From assembly GCF_029051645.1 (NCBI RefSeq), contig NZ_JAACFS010000003.1, positions 62,001 to 126,000 of the forward strand: a stretch of DNA of 64,000 nt, given 5' to 3'. The DNA comes from Bradyrhizobium sp. CSA112. Lineage in GTDB: Bacteria > Pseudomonadota > Alphaproteobacteria > Rhizobiales > Xanthobacteraceae. Positions 1-6,923 of this stretch are shown in pieces (positions within the stretch are counted from its first letter, which is position 1; the number at the start of each line of letters is the position of its first letter). The translations under genes were made by a program, and so were the position numbers. Under the pieces are notes generated by a model. The model searched no databases. It had not been told where the DNA came from and worked only from the letters and a program-made list of their open reading frames with translations.

Positions 1-264
1 CGCAGGTCCAGGATACCAGCCGGAACCGAAAAATGGCACGGTCAGGGGGGTGGCACCCCGCACGCCTTCTACTAGCTCGCACCGAGCATGGCGAAGTCCG
101 ACTGAACGCAACGGTCTTGCATTCCAGCGGTGCGCGCCAACAACCGCTCCTGCAGTCGAAGCCGGCTGGACGGTCCAATCTGCCGCTTCTATGGAGCTTG
201 TGGAAATAGCAAGAATTGCGGTCACGGCGACCGACCAAATGAGAATTCGAGGTGCAGTCGACAT
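1..264 (-). CDS. Partial secreted protein of unknown function (N-terminal 88 residues)
   Basis: An open frame starts with ATG at 264 and runs off the left edge without a stop. A purine-rich AAGGGGG sits just upstream of the ATG. The first 28 residues form a clear Sec signal peptide: a short basic start, a hydrophobic core rich in Ala, Ile and Val, and a small-residue cleavage site near SIEAA-DW. The visible mature part (about 60 residues) is rich in Arg, Gly and Trp and has one Cys. I do not recognise a family. A plus-strand frame over the same DNA has no such signals and is rejected. Confidence 0.6.
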   Translation of the reverse strand, partial: MSTAPRILIWSVAVTAILAISTSSIEAADWTVQPASTAGAVVGAHRWNARPLRSVGLRHARCELVEGVRGATPLTVPFFGSGWYPGPA

Positions 265-588
265 TACGGTCCCCCTTGTTTGTGTTCCCGAAGCTAACCT
301 CAAGTGTGAACATGCCCCAGCCCGATCAGCAGGGGAAGGTTCTCTCCGGTGTCCGATTCCCACCAATTCCATGCTGAGGCTCGAGCTACCGTGAAATGCT
401 GCCGCTGGGTCCCCTGGGCAGGGGCGGGAGCCGACCAGCCACTGTAGTATCGAGCAAATCATCGTCCGGCTCCTGCCCGGCGGCCTGTTCATTGCAACGC
501 GTAAAATTCTCTAAACATTGAACCTGCCTCCCGCCACCGTCGTTTAACATTCTGGGAAATCCTTGCTTTCCTGGCAGAGGGGGATCCG
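265..588. other. Intergenic region between divergent genes
   Basis: No coding frame is convincing here. The region lies between two outward-facing starts (264 minus, 589 plus) and should hold both promoters. The part from 500 to 555 is less GC-rich (TCTCTAAACATTG, GTTTAACATTCTGG). No clear operator was seen. Confidence 0.4.
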
Positions 589-870
589 ATGGGTAACGGT
601 GTTACAAGCAAAGCCTACAATAGAGCTCTTCAGGATTCGTTCAAAACAATAAAGCGCGCCCACAAACAGCTTCGCGTTGTGACCAGGGCAAACGCAACAC
701 CGGTGGACCTCACGTCACGTATGGAACTTTGCGGGATATTGCTTGGGGAGGTCGCAGGTATTCGCAGCAATCTAGTGGCCTACCTCGAGTACACGCGTGC
801 AGAGGGCCAAATTCCTATGCAGATGAAATGCGTTGACCGCGACCCGCTTCAGGAGGTCTCGTCGTTGTGA
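589..870 (+). CDS. Small hypothetical protein, 93 aa
   Basis: The ATG at 589 follows a good ribosome site (GAGGGGG, six bases upstream). The product is a mixed-charge, predominantly helical protein with no signal peptide or membrane segment. The N-terminal half is basic and the C-terminal part acidic, with a central LCGILLGEVAGIRSNL amphipathic stretch. I recognise no family. It converges on the H-NS-type gene and the two share 22 bp at their 3' ends. Its context (a regulator next door) does not define a role. Confidence 0.5.
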   Translation: MGNGVTSKAYNRALQDSFKTIKRAHKQLRVVTRANATPVDLTSRMELCGILLGEVAGIRSNLVAYLEYTRAEGQIPMQMKCVDRDPLQEVSSL

Positions 871-1265
871 TTATCGTCGTCTGCATGATTGACGCTTTTG
901 TCTATTACAAAGTCTTCCAACTTCCGCCCGGCGCTTAAGGCGGCGACCAGCCATCTCGGCTGCTTTCCGCGTCCAGACCACTTTTGCGTCGGCTGGGAGG
1001 GGTTCCAGTATTTTGGCTCGACTTTTGGATATCTGCGCCGAGGACGGCTGGCGGGCGCGCCCTCAGTGTCGCGCATCTGCTCTACGCGGCTCAACTGCGC
1101 TAGACGCCGCTCCAGTTGAAGTTTTTCCGCCGTGATCTTTTCAGACAGGAGTTTGGTGAGCTGCTCATGCAAGAGCCAAAGCTCGTCAAAATCCATTGCC
1201 TCCAAGTCTGTCCTGCGCATTGCGGGTCCGTTAAGGCTAACAGATTGCGGTTTTTCCGGAAGCAT
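849..1265 (-). CDS. H-NS family (HvrA-type) histone-like nucleoid protein
   Basis: A 138-residue protein. The N-terminal two thirds is a charged helical/coiled-coil region (FDELWLLHEQLTKLLSEKI, ERRLAQL) typical of H-NS oligomerisation domains. The C-terminal part has the family DNA-binding motif: YPKVEPKYWNP followed by WSGRGKQPRWL, matching the H-NS core that inserts into the minor groove of AT-rich DNA. The ATG at 1265 has GAGG about 7 bases upstream; an internal ATG at 1220 is an alternative. An AT-rich island (1320-1384) lies directly upstream, so it may regulate itself. A paralogue of the same build is encoded divergently at 1985. Known family members silence or tune horizontally acquired loci; a role at the adjoining polysaccharide locus is inference. 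Confidence 0.9.
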   Translation of the reverse strand: MLPEKPQSVSLNGPAMRRTDLEAMDFDELWLLHEQLTKLLSEKITAEKLQLERRLAQLSRVEQMRDTEGAPASRPRRRYPKVEPKYWNPSQPTQKWSGRGKQPRWLVAALSAGRKLEDFVIDKSVNHADDDNHNDETS

Positions 1266-1319
1266 CCAATCCTCGAAATATCGCTGGCGATGACGCCAAA
1301 TACGTGCGAAGTTTGAATC

Positions 1320-1384
1320 GATAGATTTAGGCTTTTAAACATTATTTGATTGTAAATTTAATAATTTAATTCAATTAAAAGCAA
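1320..1384. promoter_or_regulatory. AT-rich island upstream of H-NS-type gene
   Basis: About 65 bp of almost pure A/T (GTAAATTTAATAATTTAATT) within GC-rich DNA, directly 5' of the gene starting at 1265. It fits a promoter and a binding site for H-NS-type proteins. Similar islands precede most transcription units in this window. Confidence 0.5.
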
Positions 1385-1984
1385 GGGCGTATTTAGGGTT
1401 TTGAGCAGAGCCAGTGGGCGTCGGAAAAGGAGGGTGACACGCTGCTATGAATTGATTGGGGTAGGGTCGTTGCTTAGAGTTTTTGCGTAGGTGCCCAAAT
1501 GGATTTTCAAATGGATTCTATCGGTTCCTCCCTTTCTCGCCTTCAAGATGCGGTTGGCCGCTGCATGGTACCGTCCGCCGCATCGAGTGATGTTAGCCAA
1601 CTTAGACACCAGATTGAACTTAGGCAGCGTGTCCTGAAGGATATCGAAGTCATCAGATGCCGGCTGTCGCTTTTCTTTCGCCACAGAGGCAAGGGGCAGC
1701 GCAGGAAAACGCAGCACCGGCGGGGGCGATCGAGCCTTGACGCGCGCCAGGACCACGGCTGGCGAACTCCTCGTCCTTAACTGCAGCTCTTTGATTGGTG
1801 CAGTTCAAAGGGGCAGGCTGGGAATTTTCGCGCGGCTAGGTTTCTGTGTCAAAACAAGCGCAAAGACCGCCGAATTAATCATTTTCCCGTGGAACTCTTG
1901 TGATCCCCCTTGATTGTCATTCGGGGGTGTGACATCGCATTATGTTCTAAGCATTATGTTCCGAGGCGAACCAAGAGCGGCGGC
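1385..1984. other. Long intergenic stretch; only weak frames
   Basis: Two overlapping opposite frames of about 100 codons (1445-1756 minus, 1499-1780 plus) are present. Neither has a good ribosome site or a recognisable domain, so neither is called. The stretch may be decayed accessory DNA. A C5/G5 inverted repeat lies near 1904-1928, and a direct repeat upstream of the next gene is listed separately. Confidence 0.35.
1937..1961. repeat. Direct repeat GCATTATGTTC x2, possible operator
   Basis: The 11-mer GCATTATGTTC occurs at 1937-1947 and again at 1951-1961, 14 bp apart and 24 bp before the H-NS-type start at 1985. Exact repetition this close to a start suggests a regulator site; no regulator is identified. 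Confidence 0.35.
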
Positions 1985-2347
1985 ATGGCTCCAAAAAAGA
2001 TCGATTTTGAGTCCTGGTCTCTGGATGAGCTGTGGGCGCTTCACGGAGAGATCAGCGGGATTCTGTCAGCGCGGATCAGGGCCGAAAAAGGCGAACTCGA
2101 AAAGCGCCTGGCGGTGCTTAGTCGCGGTACAATCATCGCAGGCGATTCGGGAAGTTTGCAACCGGAGGGTAAGCCCCGCCGCAAATATCCCCGGGTGTTG
2201 CCAAAGTATCGGAATCCTCAGACCTCCGAAACCTGGTCCGGCCGCGGCAAGCGGCCGAGGTGGCTGGTTGCAGCAGTCAAGTCGGGACGCAAGATCGAAG
2301 AGTTCCGGATTGGCGAGGCTGGCACGAAGGCTCGTCAGCGAGCGTGA
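1985..2347 (+). CDS. H-NS family (HvrA-type) histone-like nucleoid protein, second copy
   Basis: A 120-residue protein when started at the ATG at 1985 (MAPKKIDFE). The frame stays open to a TTG at 1910, but the extra residues do not resemble the family. It has a helical N-terminus (LDELWALHGEISGIL, EKGELEKRLAVL), a basic linker (PRRKYPRVLPKYRNP) and the H-NS DNA-binding core (TWSGRGKRPRWL). It is a diverged paralogue of the 849-1265 product, with matching layout and near-identical core. H-NS paralogues can form mixed oligomers, so the pair may act together. An 11-bp direct repeat precedes the start. Confidence 0.9.
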   Translation: MAPKKIDFESWSLDELWALHGEISGILSARIRAEKGELEKRLAVLSRGTIIAGDSGSLQPEGKPRRKYPRVLPKYRNPQTSETWSGRGKRPRWLVAAVKSGRKIEEFRIGEAGTKARQRA

Positions 2348-2460
2348 GCTGGTCGACGGGGTATTCTATTATTAACCACAAAATTAACGGGTTGGAGGCG
2401 CGGCTGGCGAACTGAGATAACTTGCCGTCAGGCATTATCGATGCGCGGCAGAGGCAAGCG

Positions 2461-2637
2461 GTGACCAATCGGGATTGGACAGAAATCGAGAATGAGCTGA
2501 ATGGGCTGGTGCCCGGCCTTCCACAAGGCGAAAAGAAGGCGTCGCGCACTCAAAGCGTTCGCCAAACGATCCAAACGGACGAACAGGCGCTACTGGCGCA
2601 CATAGCTGACGCTCTGGTCCAACAGAAACAATACTGA
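2461..2637 (+). CDS. Small hypothetical protein, about 58 aa
   Basis: The likely start is GTG at 2461, after GCAGAGGC; the frame extends to a TTG at 2422. The short charged helical product (DWTEIENELNGLVPGLP; TDEQALLAHIADALVQQKQ) has no membrane segment. It has no recognised family. It follows the H-NS-type gene by about 110 bp in the same direction. Only moderate evidence supports it as a gene. Confidence 0.35.
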   Translation: MTNRDWTEIENELNGLVPGLPQGEKKASRTQSVRQTIQTDEQALLAHIADALVQQKQY

Positions 2638-2761
2638 CGCGTAATTCCCGGGCTTGAGTTGGCGCTACGCCGGCTATGTTGATTCGCAAGGTGCCGCCTC
2701 ACTGAGAGCGCCTTGAATCAGCTCGGATCAATCTGCTCGACTGTCAGGCCAATTTTAGCGC

Positions 2762-4240
2762 CTAGTACGCGTTGCGACCGCGCAGCACCTCAATCGGTGT
2801 CTGGACCAGGATAGCCAGATCCAATCGAACGCTCCAGTTGTCGATGTACCAAAGGTCGTACTCAACCCGCCCTTCAATAGAGGCGGCGGTGGGTGTGGGT
2901 CCTCGACACCCGTGTATCTGGGCCCAACCCGTCAACCCCGGCTTCACGCGCCGCCGGAAGGCATAATTGCGGACAACCTTGTCAAACTGGCCGTCTTGAG
3001 AGATGGCGTGCGGCCGCGGCCCGACAAGTGACATGCTTCCGTAAAGCACATTGATCAGCTGCGGTAACTCATCGATGCTCGTCCGACGCAGCCATTTTCC
3101 AACGCGAGTCACACGGCTATCGACCGGCCGGGCCTGGATGACCGATGGCCCGTCCTCCAGCACGCGCATGGTGCGGAACTTGTAGATTGAGAAACTCCGA
3201 CCGTTGAAGCCACAGCGTTGCTGCCTGAAAAGGACCGGACCAGACGAGTCCAGCTTGATCGCTAATGCAACTACAGCAAGCAGCGGCGACAGAATAACCA
3301 GGGCAAGTCCGGCGCCGACCAAATCCGTAAACCGCTTGATGGCTCGCTCAAGGAATGTAAGTGGCCCTCGCTGGATTTCCACGCATACGGTGCTGCCAAG
3401 GTCCCGCGTGGGTCGCCTGAACATCTCCGAAAGCGCGCCGACGGGTACAAAGGAGACAGGAGTCGGTAGAACCCGCAGTTCGGCGACAAATGCACGCAAT
3501 TCCGACCACTGGTTTGGATCTGCCTCAACGATGATTTCCTCGACATTTGAGCCGCGAGCATTTTCAATTACGCGAGCGCTAAGCCGCTTGCGGTGATCAG
3601 AACCGAAACGAGGCGAAGGCAACCTGAAATGCTGGGTCACACAAAATCCGAGCATGCTCAGCGTTGGCAAAAGTCCCACATCACTAGACTGTGGTTGATC
3701 AGAAATCAGAATGATATTGCCGCCGGCAAACTTTCTTCCACTGAGACCCCTCATGAGCAAGCTCTTCATGAGAGTTCGTCCGACAAAAAGTAACGCAAGA
3801 CTGGTAAGCGCAAAGGCTATTCCGGCGCCGCGAGAGAAGTCGTCACCGAAGTTGAGCAAGCCGGCCATAGCCGCCAGAAGGATAAATGCGTATAGCCAAG
3901 CGCCGCAAACGGCGCGGATCTGATTGCGCAGGACCAGCAGTTCGCTTGGCCTGTACATACCCCGCATCTTCAGCAACGACACAAACATCGCCGATACGAC
4001 GATGGCCGAGCCGATCGCATTTGCGAGGCCTGCCGCTGCCCCACTACTGTAGAGCCGGCACAAGAAAACTGAGATGATGCTTGCGAGAACGATGGTGGCG
4101 AGATCGGCGCAGATCGCAACCAACTCGATGGATCCATACCGAACTGGCCATTTCCGTTGGGCGGCCAACGGAGAGCTGTATTCTTCGAGGGCAATTCCCT
4201 CGTGGAGGCTGGCCGCAATATGTCGGTTAATAAAGTTCAT
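2762..4240 (-). CDS. Polyprenyl-phosphate sugar-1-phosphate transferase (initiating glycosyltransferase)
   Basis: A 492-residue membrane protein of the WbaP/WcaJ/ExoY family, which starts each repeat unit by moving a sugar phosphate from a UDP-sugar onto undecaprenyl phosphate. The N-terminal half has four to five membrane helices and a nucleotide-binding-like middle domain. The C-terminal catalytic domain starts near residue 300: a membrane-dipping helix (DLVGAGLALVILSPLL), then YKFRTM, RTSIDELPQLINVL, SLVGPRPH, and GLTGWAQIHG. All core motifs are intact. It starts at ATG 4240 beside an AT-rich island. Which sugar it transfers cannot be read from the sequence. Confidence 0.93.
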   Translation of the reverse strand: MNFINRHIAASLHEGIALEEYSSPLAAQRKWPVRYGSIELVAICADLATIVLASIISVFLCRLYSSGAAAGLANAIGSAIVVSAMFVSLLKMRGMYRPSELLVLRNQIRAVCGAWLYAFILLAAMAGLLNFGDDFSRGAGIAFALTSLALLFVGRTLMKSLLMRGLSGRKFAGGNIILISDQPQSSDVGLLPTLSMLGFCVTQHFRLPSPRFGSDHRKRLSARVIENARGSNVEEIIVEADPNQWSELRAFVAELRVLPTPVSFVPVGALSEMFRRPTRDLGSTVCVEIQRGPLTFLERAIKRFTDLVGAGLALVILSPLLAVVALAIKLDSSGPVLFRQQRCGFNGRSFSIYKFRTMRVLEDGPSVIQARPVDSRVTRVGKWLRRTSIDELPQLINVLYGSMSLVGPRPHAISQDGQFDKVVRNYAFRRRVKPGLTGWAQIHGCRGPTPTAASIEGRVEYDLWYIDNWSVRLDLAILVQTPIEVLRGRNAY

Positions 4241-4254
4241 GCCAGAACCAATGT

Positions 4255-4340
4255 CGTTCGCGGCTTTTTTTGCAAGTGGGATTAATTTATTATTAATGGT
4301 TTAAATAAATCAAGCAAAAACGACGACGAATTAAATAAGT
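4255..4340. promoter_or_regulatory. AT-rich island upstream of initiating transferase
   Basis: A run of A/T with ATTAATTTATTATTAATGG and TTTAAATAAATC directly upstream of the minus-strand start at 4240. It probably contains the promoter and an H-NS-type binding site. Confidence 0.5.
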
Positions 4341-4583
4341 TGGATTATTTCTTGAGATGGATTATTTCGGCGCCAGTTGCACACGGGCTGATCCACGTGG
4401 CAGCCGCGTAGCGCGGCGCCTGGACAGGCCGGCCCCGGTGCCATCACAAGGCTATGGGCGATTGGGATGATTGTTGATGCGCACCAAGGCGGCAGCAGAT
4501 CACGGCGATCACTGCCGACCGTTGCCGCGGTCCAGGTTCGCAGCCGTATCGATGCTCTGATTCCGCCGGGAGGAGACAGACTA
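4341..4583. other. Non-coding DNA of unclear origin
   Basis: GC-rich DNA with only short, unconvincing frames on either strand. No motif or homology was recognised. Confidence 0.3.
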
Positions 4584-4656
4584 AAGCGTGATGCTTCGGA
4601 ATCGTGGTTGAGCGATTCTTTCATAGAATCGCTACCCACGTTTCCGGATCATGCTC
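4584..4656. repeat. Rhizobiales-type palindromic repeat
   Basis: The outer arms are imperfect copies of AGCATGATCCGGAAA (4641-4655 in reverse; AGCGTGATGCTTCGGAA near 4587). The inner part holds a perfect stem, GCGATTCT / AGAATCGC, with loop TTCAT. This arrangement matches the short palindromic repeats scattered between genes in Bradyrhizobium and relatives. It lies at the 3' side of the OPX gene and was separated from that gene by an IS insertion. Confidence 0.6.
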
Positions 4657-5508
4657 TAGGTGGTGTGGACTCTAAGGATTCCCTTTTAGGAGCAAATCAG
4701 ATTCAAGGCTGCTTTTGGGAGGCAGTCTTGGGTGTGATGGACCGGTTGGTTTTAAGCGACGCGGCGTGGGAGCGGATGGCGCCGCTGATCATCGGCCGAC
4801 CCGACTAGAAGGGTTCGACGGGCCGCGACAATCGGATGTTTGTCGAAGGTGTGCTGTGGATCGTGCGTACGGGCTCTCCCTGGCGTGATCTTCCGGAAGC
4901 GTTCGGGGAATGGAACAGTGTATTCCGTCGCTTCAGTAGATGGAGCGTCAAGGGTGTTTGGTGGCGCATCTTTGAGGAGATATCCGATGATCCGGATTTC
5001 GAATATCTGATCGTCGATTCCACCATCGTCCGAGCCCACCAGCACGCTGCCGGGGCCAAAAAAGGGGGTCTGAAGATCAGGCGCTCGGCCGCTCGCGCGG
5101 TGGCCTGAGCACCAAGATACATCTGGCCGTTCGAGGCTTGGGATGTCCCGTGCGGTTCATCCTTACTGCAGGTCAGAAGGGCGATGCACCGCAACCCGCC
5201 GCATTGATCGAGGGATTGGCCGCCGAAGTCGTCATGGCCGACACGGCCTATGACGCCGATCACTTGCGCCAGGCCATCGCGGCCAAAGGCGCGCTCGCCG
5301 TCATCCCCAACAACCCGTCACGCGCGCTCAAATATCCGCTCGACAAGCATCTCTATGCCCAGCGCCATCTCGTGGAATGCTGCTTCTCAAAATTCAAGCA
5401 ATTCCGCCGCGTCGCAACCCGCTTCGAAAAGACCGCCCGAAACTACCGTGCCGTCGTCACTCTCGCAGCCATCATCTTATGGATGCGGTAAGTGTCCACA
5501 CCACCTAG
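4656..5508 (+). mobile_element. IS5-family (IS427-type) insertion sequence, inactivated
   Basis: About 850 bp bounded by perfect 15-bp inverted repeats, CTAGGTGGTGTGGAC (4656-4670) and its complement (5494-5508). The outer CTA/TAG fits a TA-type target duplication in a CTAG site. The transposase is interrupted by an in-frame amber codon and needs a frameshift. The element sits in the stop codon of the OPX gene, so its outer TAG still ends that gene. Typical IS427-group size and ends. Confidence 0.85.
4737..5491 (+). pseudogene. IS5-family transposase with amber codon and frameshift
   Basis: The reading starts with MDRLVLSDAAWERM and runs to a TAG at 4806-4808, where relatives probably have a sense codon. 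It resumes in the same frame (GSTGRDN, FGEWNSVFRRFSRW). The DDE catalytic residues lie in LIVDSTIVRAHQH, VMADTAYDADH and QRHLVECCFSK. After the A6G5 run near 5058-5068 the frame must move by -1 to reach the 3' half (GGLSTKIHLAVRGLG onward, stop at 5489). The shift could be programmed, as in some IS5 members, but the amber codon makes the copy non-autonomous. Confidence 0.85.
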
Positions 5509-6767
5509 GGAGTCGTAGTCGTAATCGGCGGCGGCGTTGTGATAATCGTCGTCGTTCCGGTGCCCGAAGCAGCAGCTTTGAGAGCAAAGAAGTTGGTTGC
5601 GTAGATAATCGGATCGTTCACGGTCGCCATGATGGTTCTCAGGAAGACCAGGAACTTGGTGGTTTCCACGCTAACTGAGTTAGATGTGTAAATGACGTCC
5701 TTGTTCCGCATGGCGAAGGACTGGGCCAGGAAATAGCCCGAGGGATCCCGAAGGTTTACGTGAAAAATGATCGGAATGATGTCGCCCTGAAAAGGCCTGA
5801 CGTCGACGCCGATCTCTTTGGCCACCGCCCGCGTTTCGCCGCGGTAGAGATACACCGCCGCAGGATCGGCTTGAGCGTCGTTCAGCCCACCTTGTCTTCC
5901 GATTGCCTCTGCCAGCGACAGGCGCCACGCGTCGAACTTGAATTGGCCTTGGGTTCCACCGGCGCCAAACGCGACGAAGGTCTGCGGCATGTTGAATAGG
6001 TAGATGACATCGTTGGGGAGCACATAAATGTCATTGGCAGGCTCATACATCAGCGCGCCAAATGGCACGCTCGCACGATGCCCCATCCGTTTAAGTGAGA
6101 CCCACGTGTCGTAGCCTTGCGCGGATGGGCCTCCTGCACGTGCGATCGCATCAAGGACGCGTTCGCCAGAGGGACTGGCTGGAAAGCGGCCGGCGTTTCG
6201 GACGTCCCCTAGGACGGTGATCAAGGAAGTGTTCTGCGTTGCGAGGTTGACCACGACTTGCGGTTCAAGGGCGCGAGCCTTGAGTTTGTCCGTGATCTCC
6301 TGGCTAATCTCGAAGGGCGTGCGGCCCTTGGCCCGAATAGAACCCGCGTATGGAACCGAGATATTGCCTTGTTCGTCGACCGCTTGGTTGGGAATGGTGA
6401 CAAAGTTGCCAGCGCGAACGCCCGCTTCGGACGTGAAAAGACCGCCGGCTGCGGCCTCAAAAATAGTGACACTGACGATGTCGCCGATCCCGAAGCGAAA
6501 TGCCTTCGGCGGGGTTTGAGCGGCAAACGCCGTGGATAGCCTGGGTATGTGTTGGCCAAGAATGTTGACGACTTCCGGGGTCAACTTGACCAGCGCGTAG
6601 GGGAGGGCGGCCGGCTCGCTGCCTTCCTTGGCCCTCTGGACGTCTGCGCCCAAGGGGCCGCTACCGGGCGTGATGATACATCCGGCACAGAATAGGGTCA
6701 TAATGCCGACCGCGATTCTTGCCCCGATTTGCAGTGTCCGGATCAGAACCATTCCCCCAACTATCAA
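5505..6767 (-). CDS. Polysaccharide export outer-membrane lipoprotein (OPX, Wza/ExoF-type)
   Basis: A 420-residue protein. The N-terminal hydrophobic segment ends in CAGC, a slightly atypical lipobox with Cys30 as the lipidated residue. A polysaccharide export domain follows (residues about 85-185: FRFGIGDIVSVTIFEA, VDEQGNISVPYAGSI, QVVVNL), then SLBB-like domains (SLITVLGDVRNAGRFPA; GGLNDAQADPAAVYLYR). The C-terminus is an unusual Thr/Pro/Ile-rich tail. Family members form the outer-membrane channel for capsule or exopolysaccharide with a PCP partner, here the next upstream gene. The stop codon TAG lies exactly at the junction with the IS5 element. Confidence 0.92.
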   Translation of the reverse strand: MIVGGMVLIRTLQIGARIAVGIMTLFCAGCIITPGSGPLGADVQRAKEGSEPAALPYALVKLTPEVVNILGQHIPRLSTAFAAQTPPKAFRFGIGDIVSVTIFEAAAGGLFTSEAGVRAGNFVTIPNQAVDEQGNISVPYAGSIRAKGRTPFEISQEITDKLKARALEPQVVVNLATQNTSLITVLGDVRNAGRFPASPSGERVLDAIARAGGPSAQGYDTWVSLKRMGHRASVPFGALMYEPANDIYVLPNDVIYLFNMPQTFVAFGAGGTQGQFKFDAWRLSLAEAIGRQGGLNDAQADPAAVYLYRGETRAVAKEIGVDVRPFQGDIIPIIFHVNLRDPSGYFLAQSFAMRNKDVIYTSNSVSVETTKFLVFLRTIMATVNDPIIYATNFFALKAAASGTGTTTIITTPPPITTTTP

Positions 6768-6923
6768 CTGAGACCAATGGCGGGCACGTTGGCACTGCCG
6801 GGCGACTCGGACCAGCCTGTTCGTCTATCTAACTGAAAAGCAGTCCCCGTGTGTTGCGGGCCTGCAACAGTGCGGGCCGGCGCAACAACCAATCATCACC
6901 GATATAGAATAACAAATCCCTGC

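Noticed and set aside
50..394. Plus-strand frame of 114 codons at the left edge
   Set aside because: No ribosome site and unlikely composition; the minus strand has a signal-peptide gene with a good ribosome site over the same DNA.
1445..1780. Two opposite frames of about 100 codons
   Set aside because: They overlap each other, have no ribosome sites and show no domain; kept only as a note on the intergenic region.
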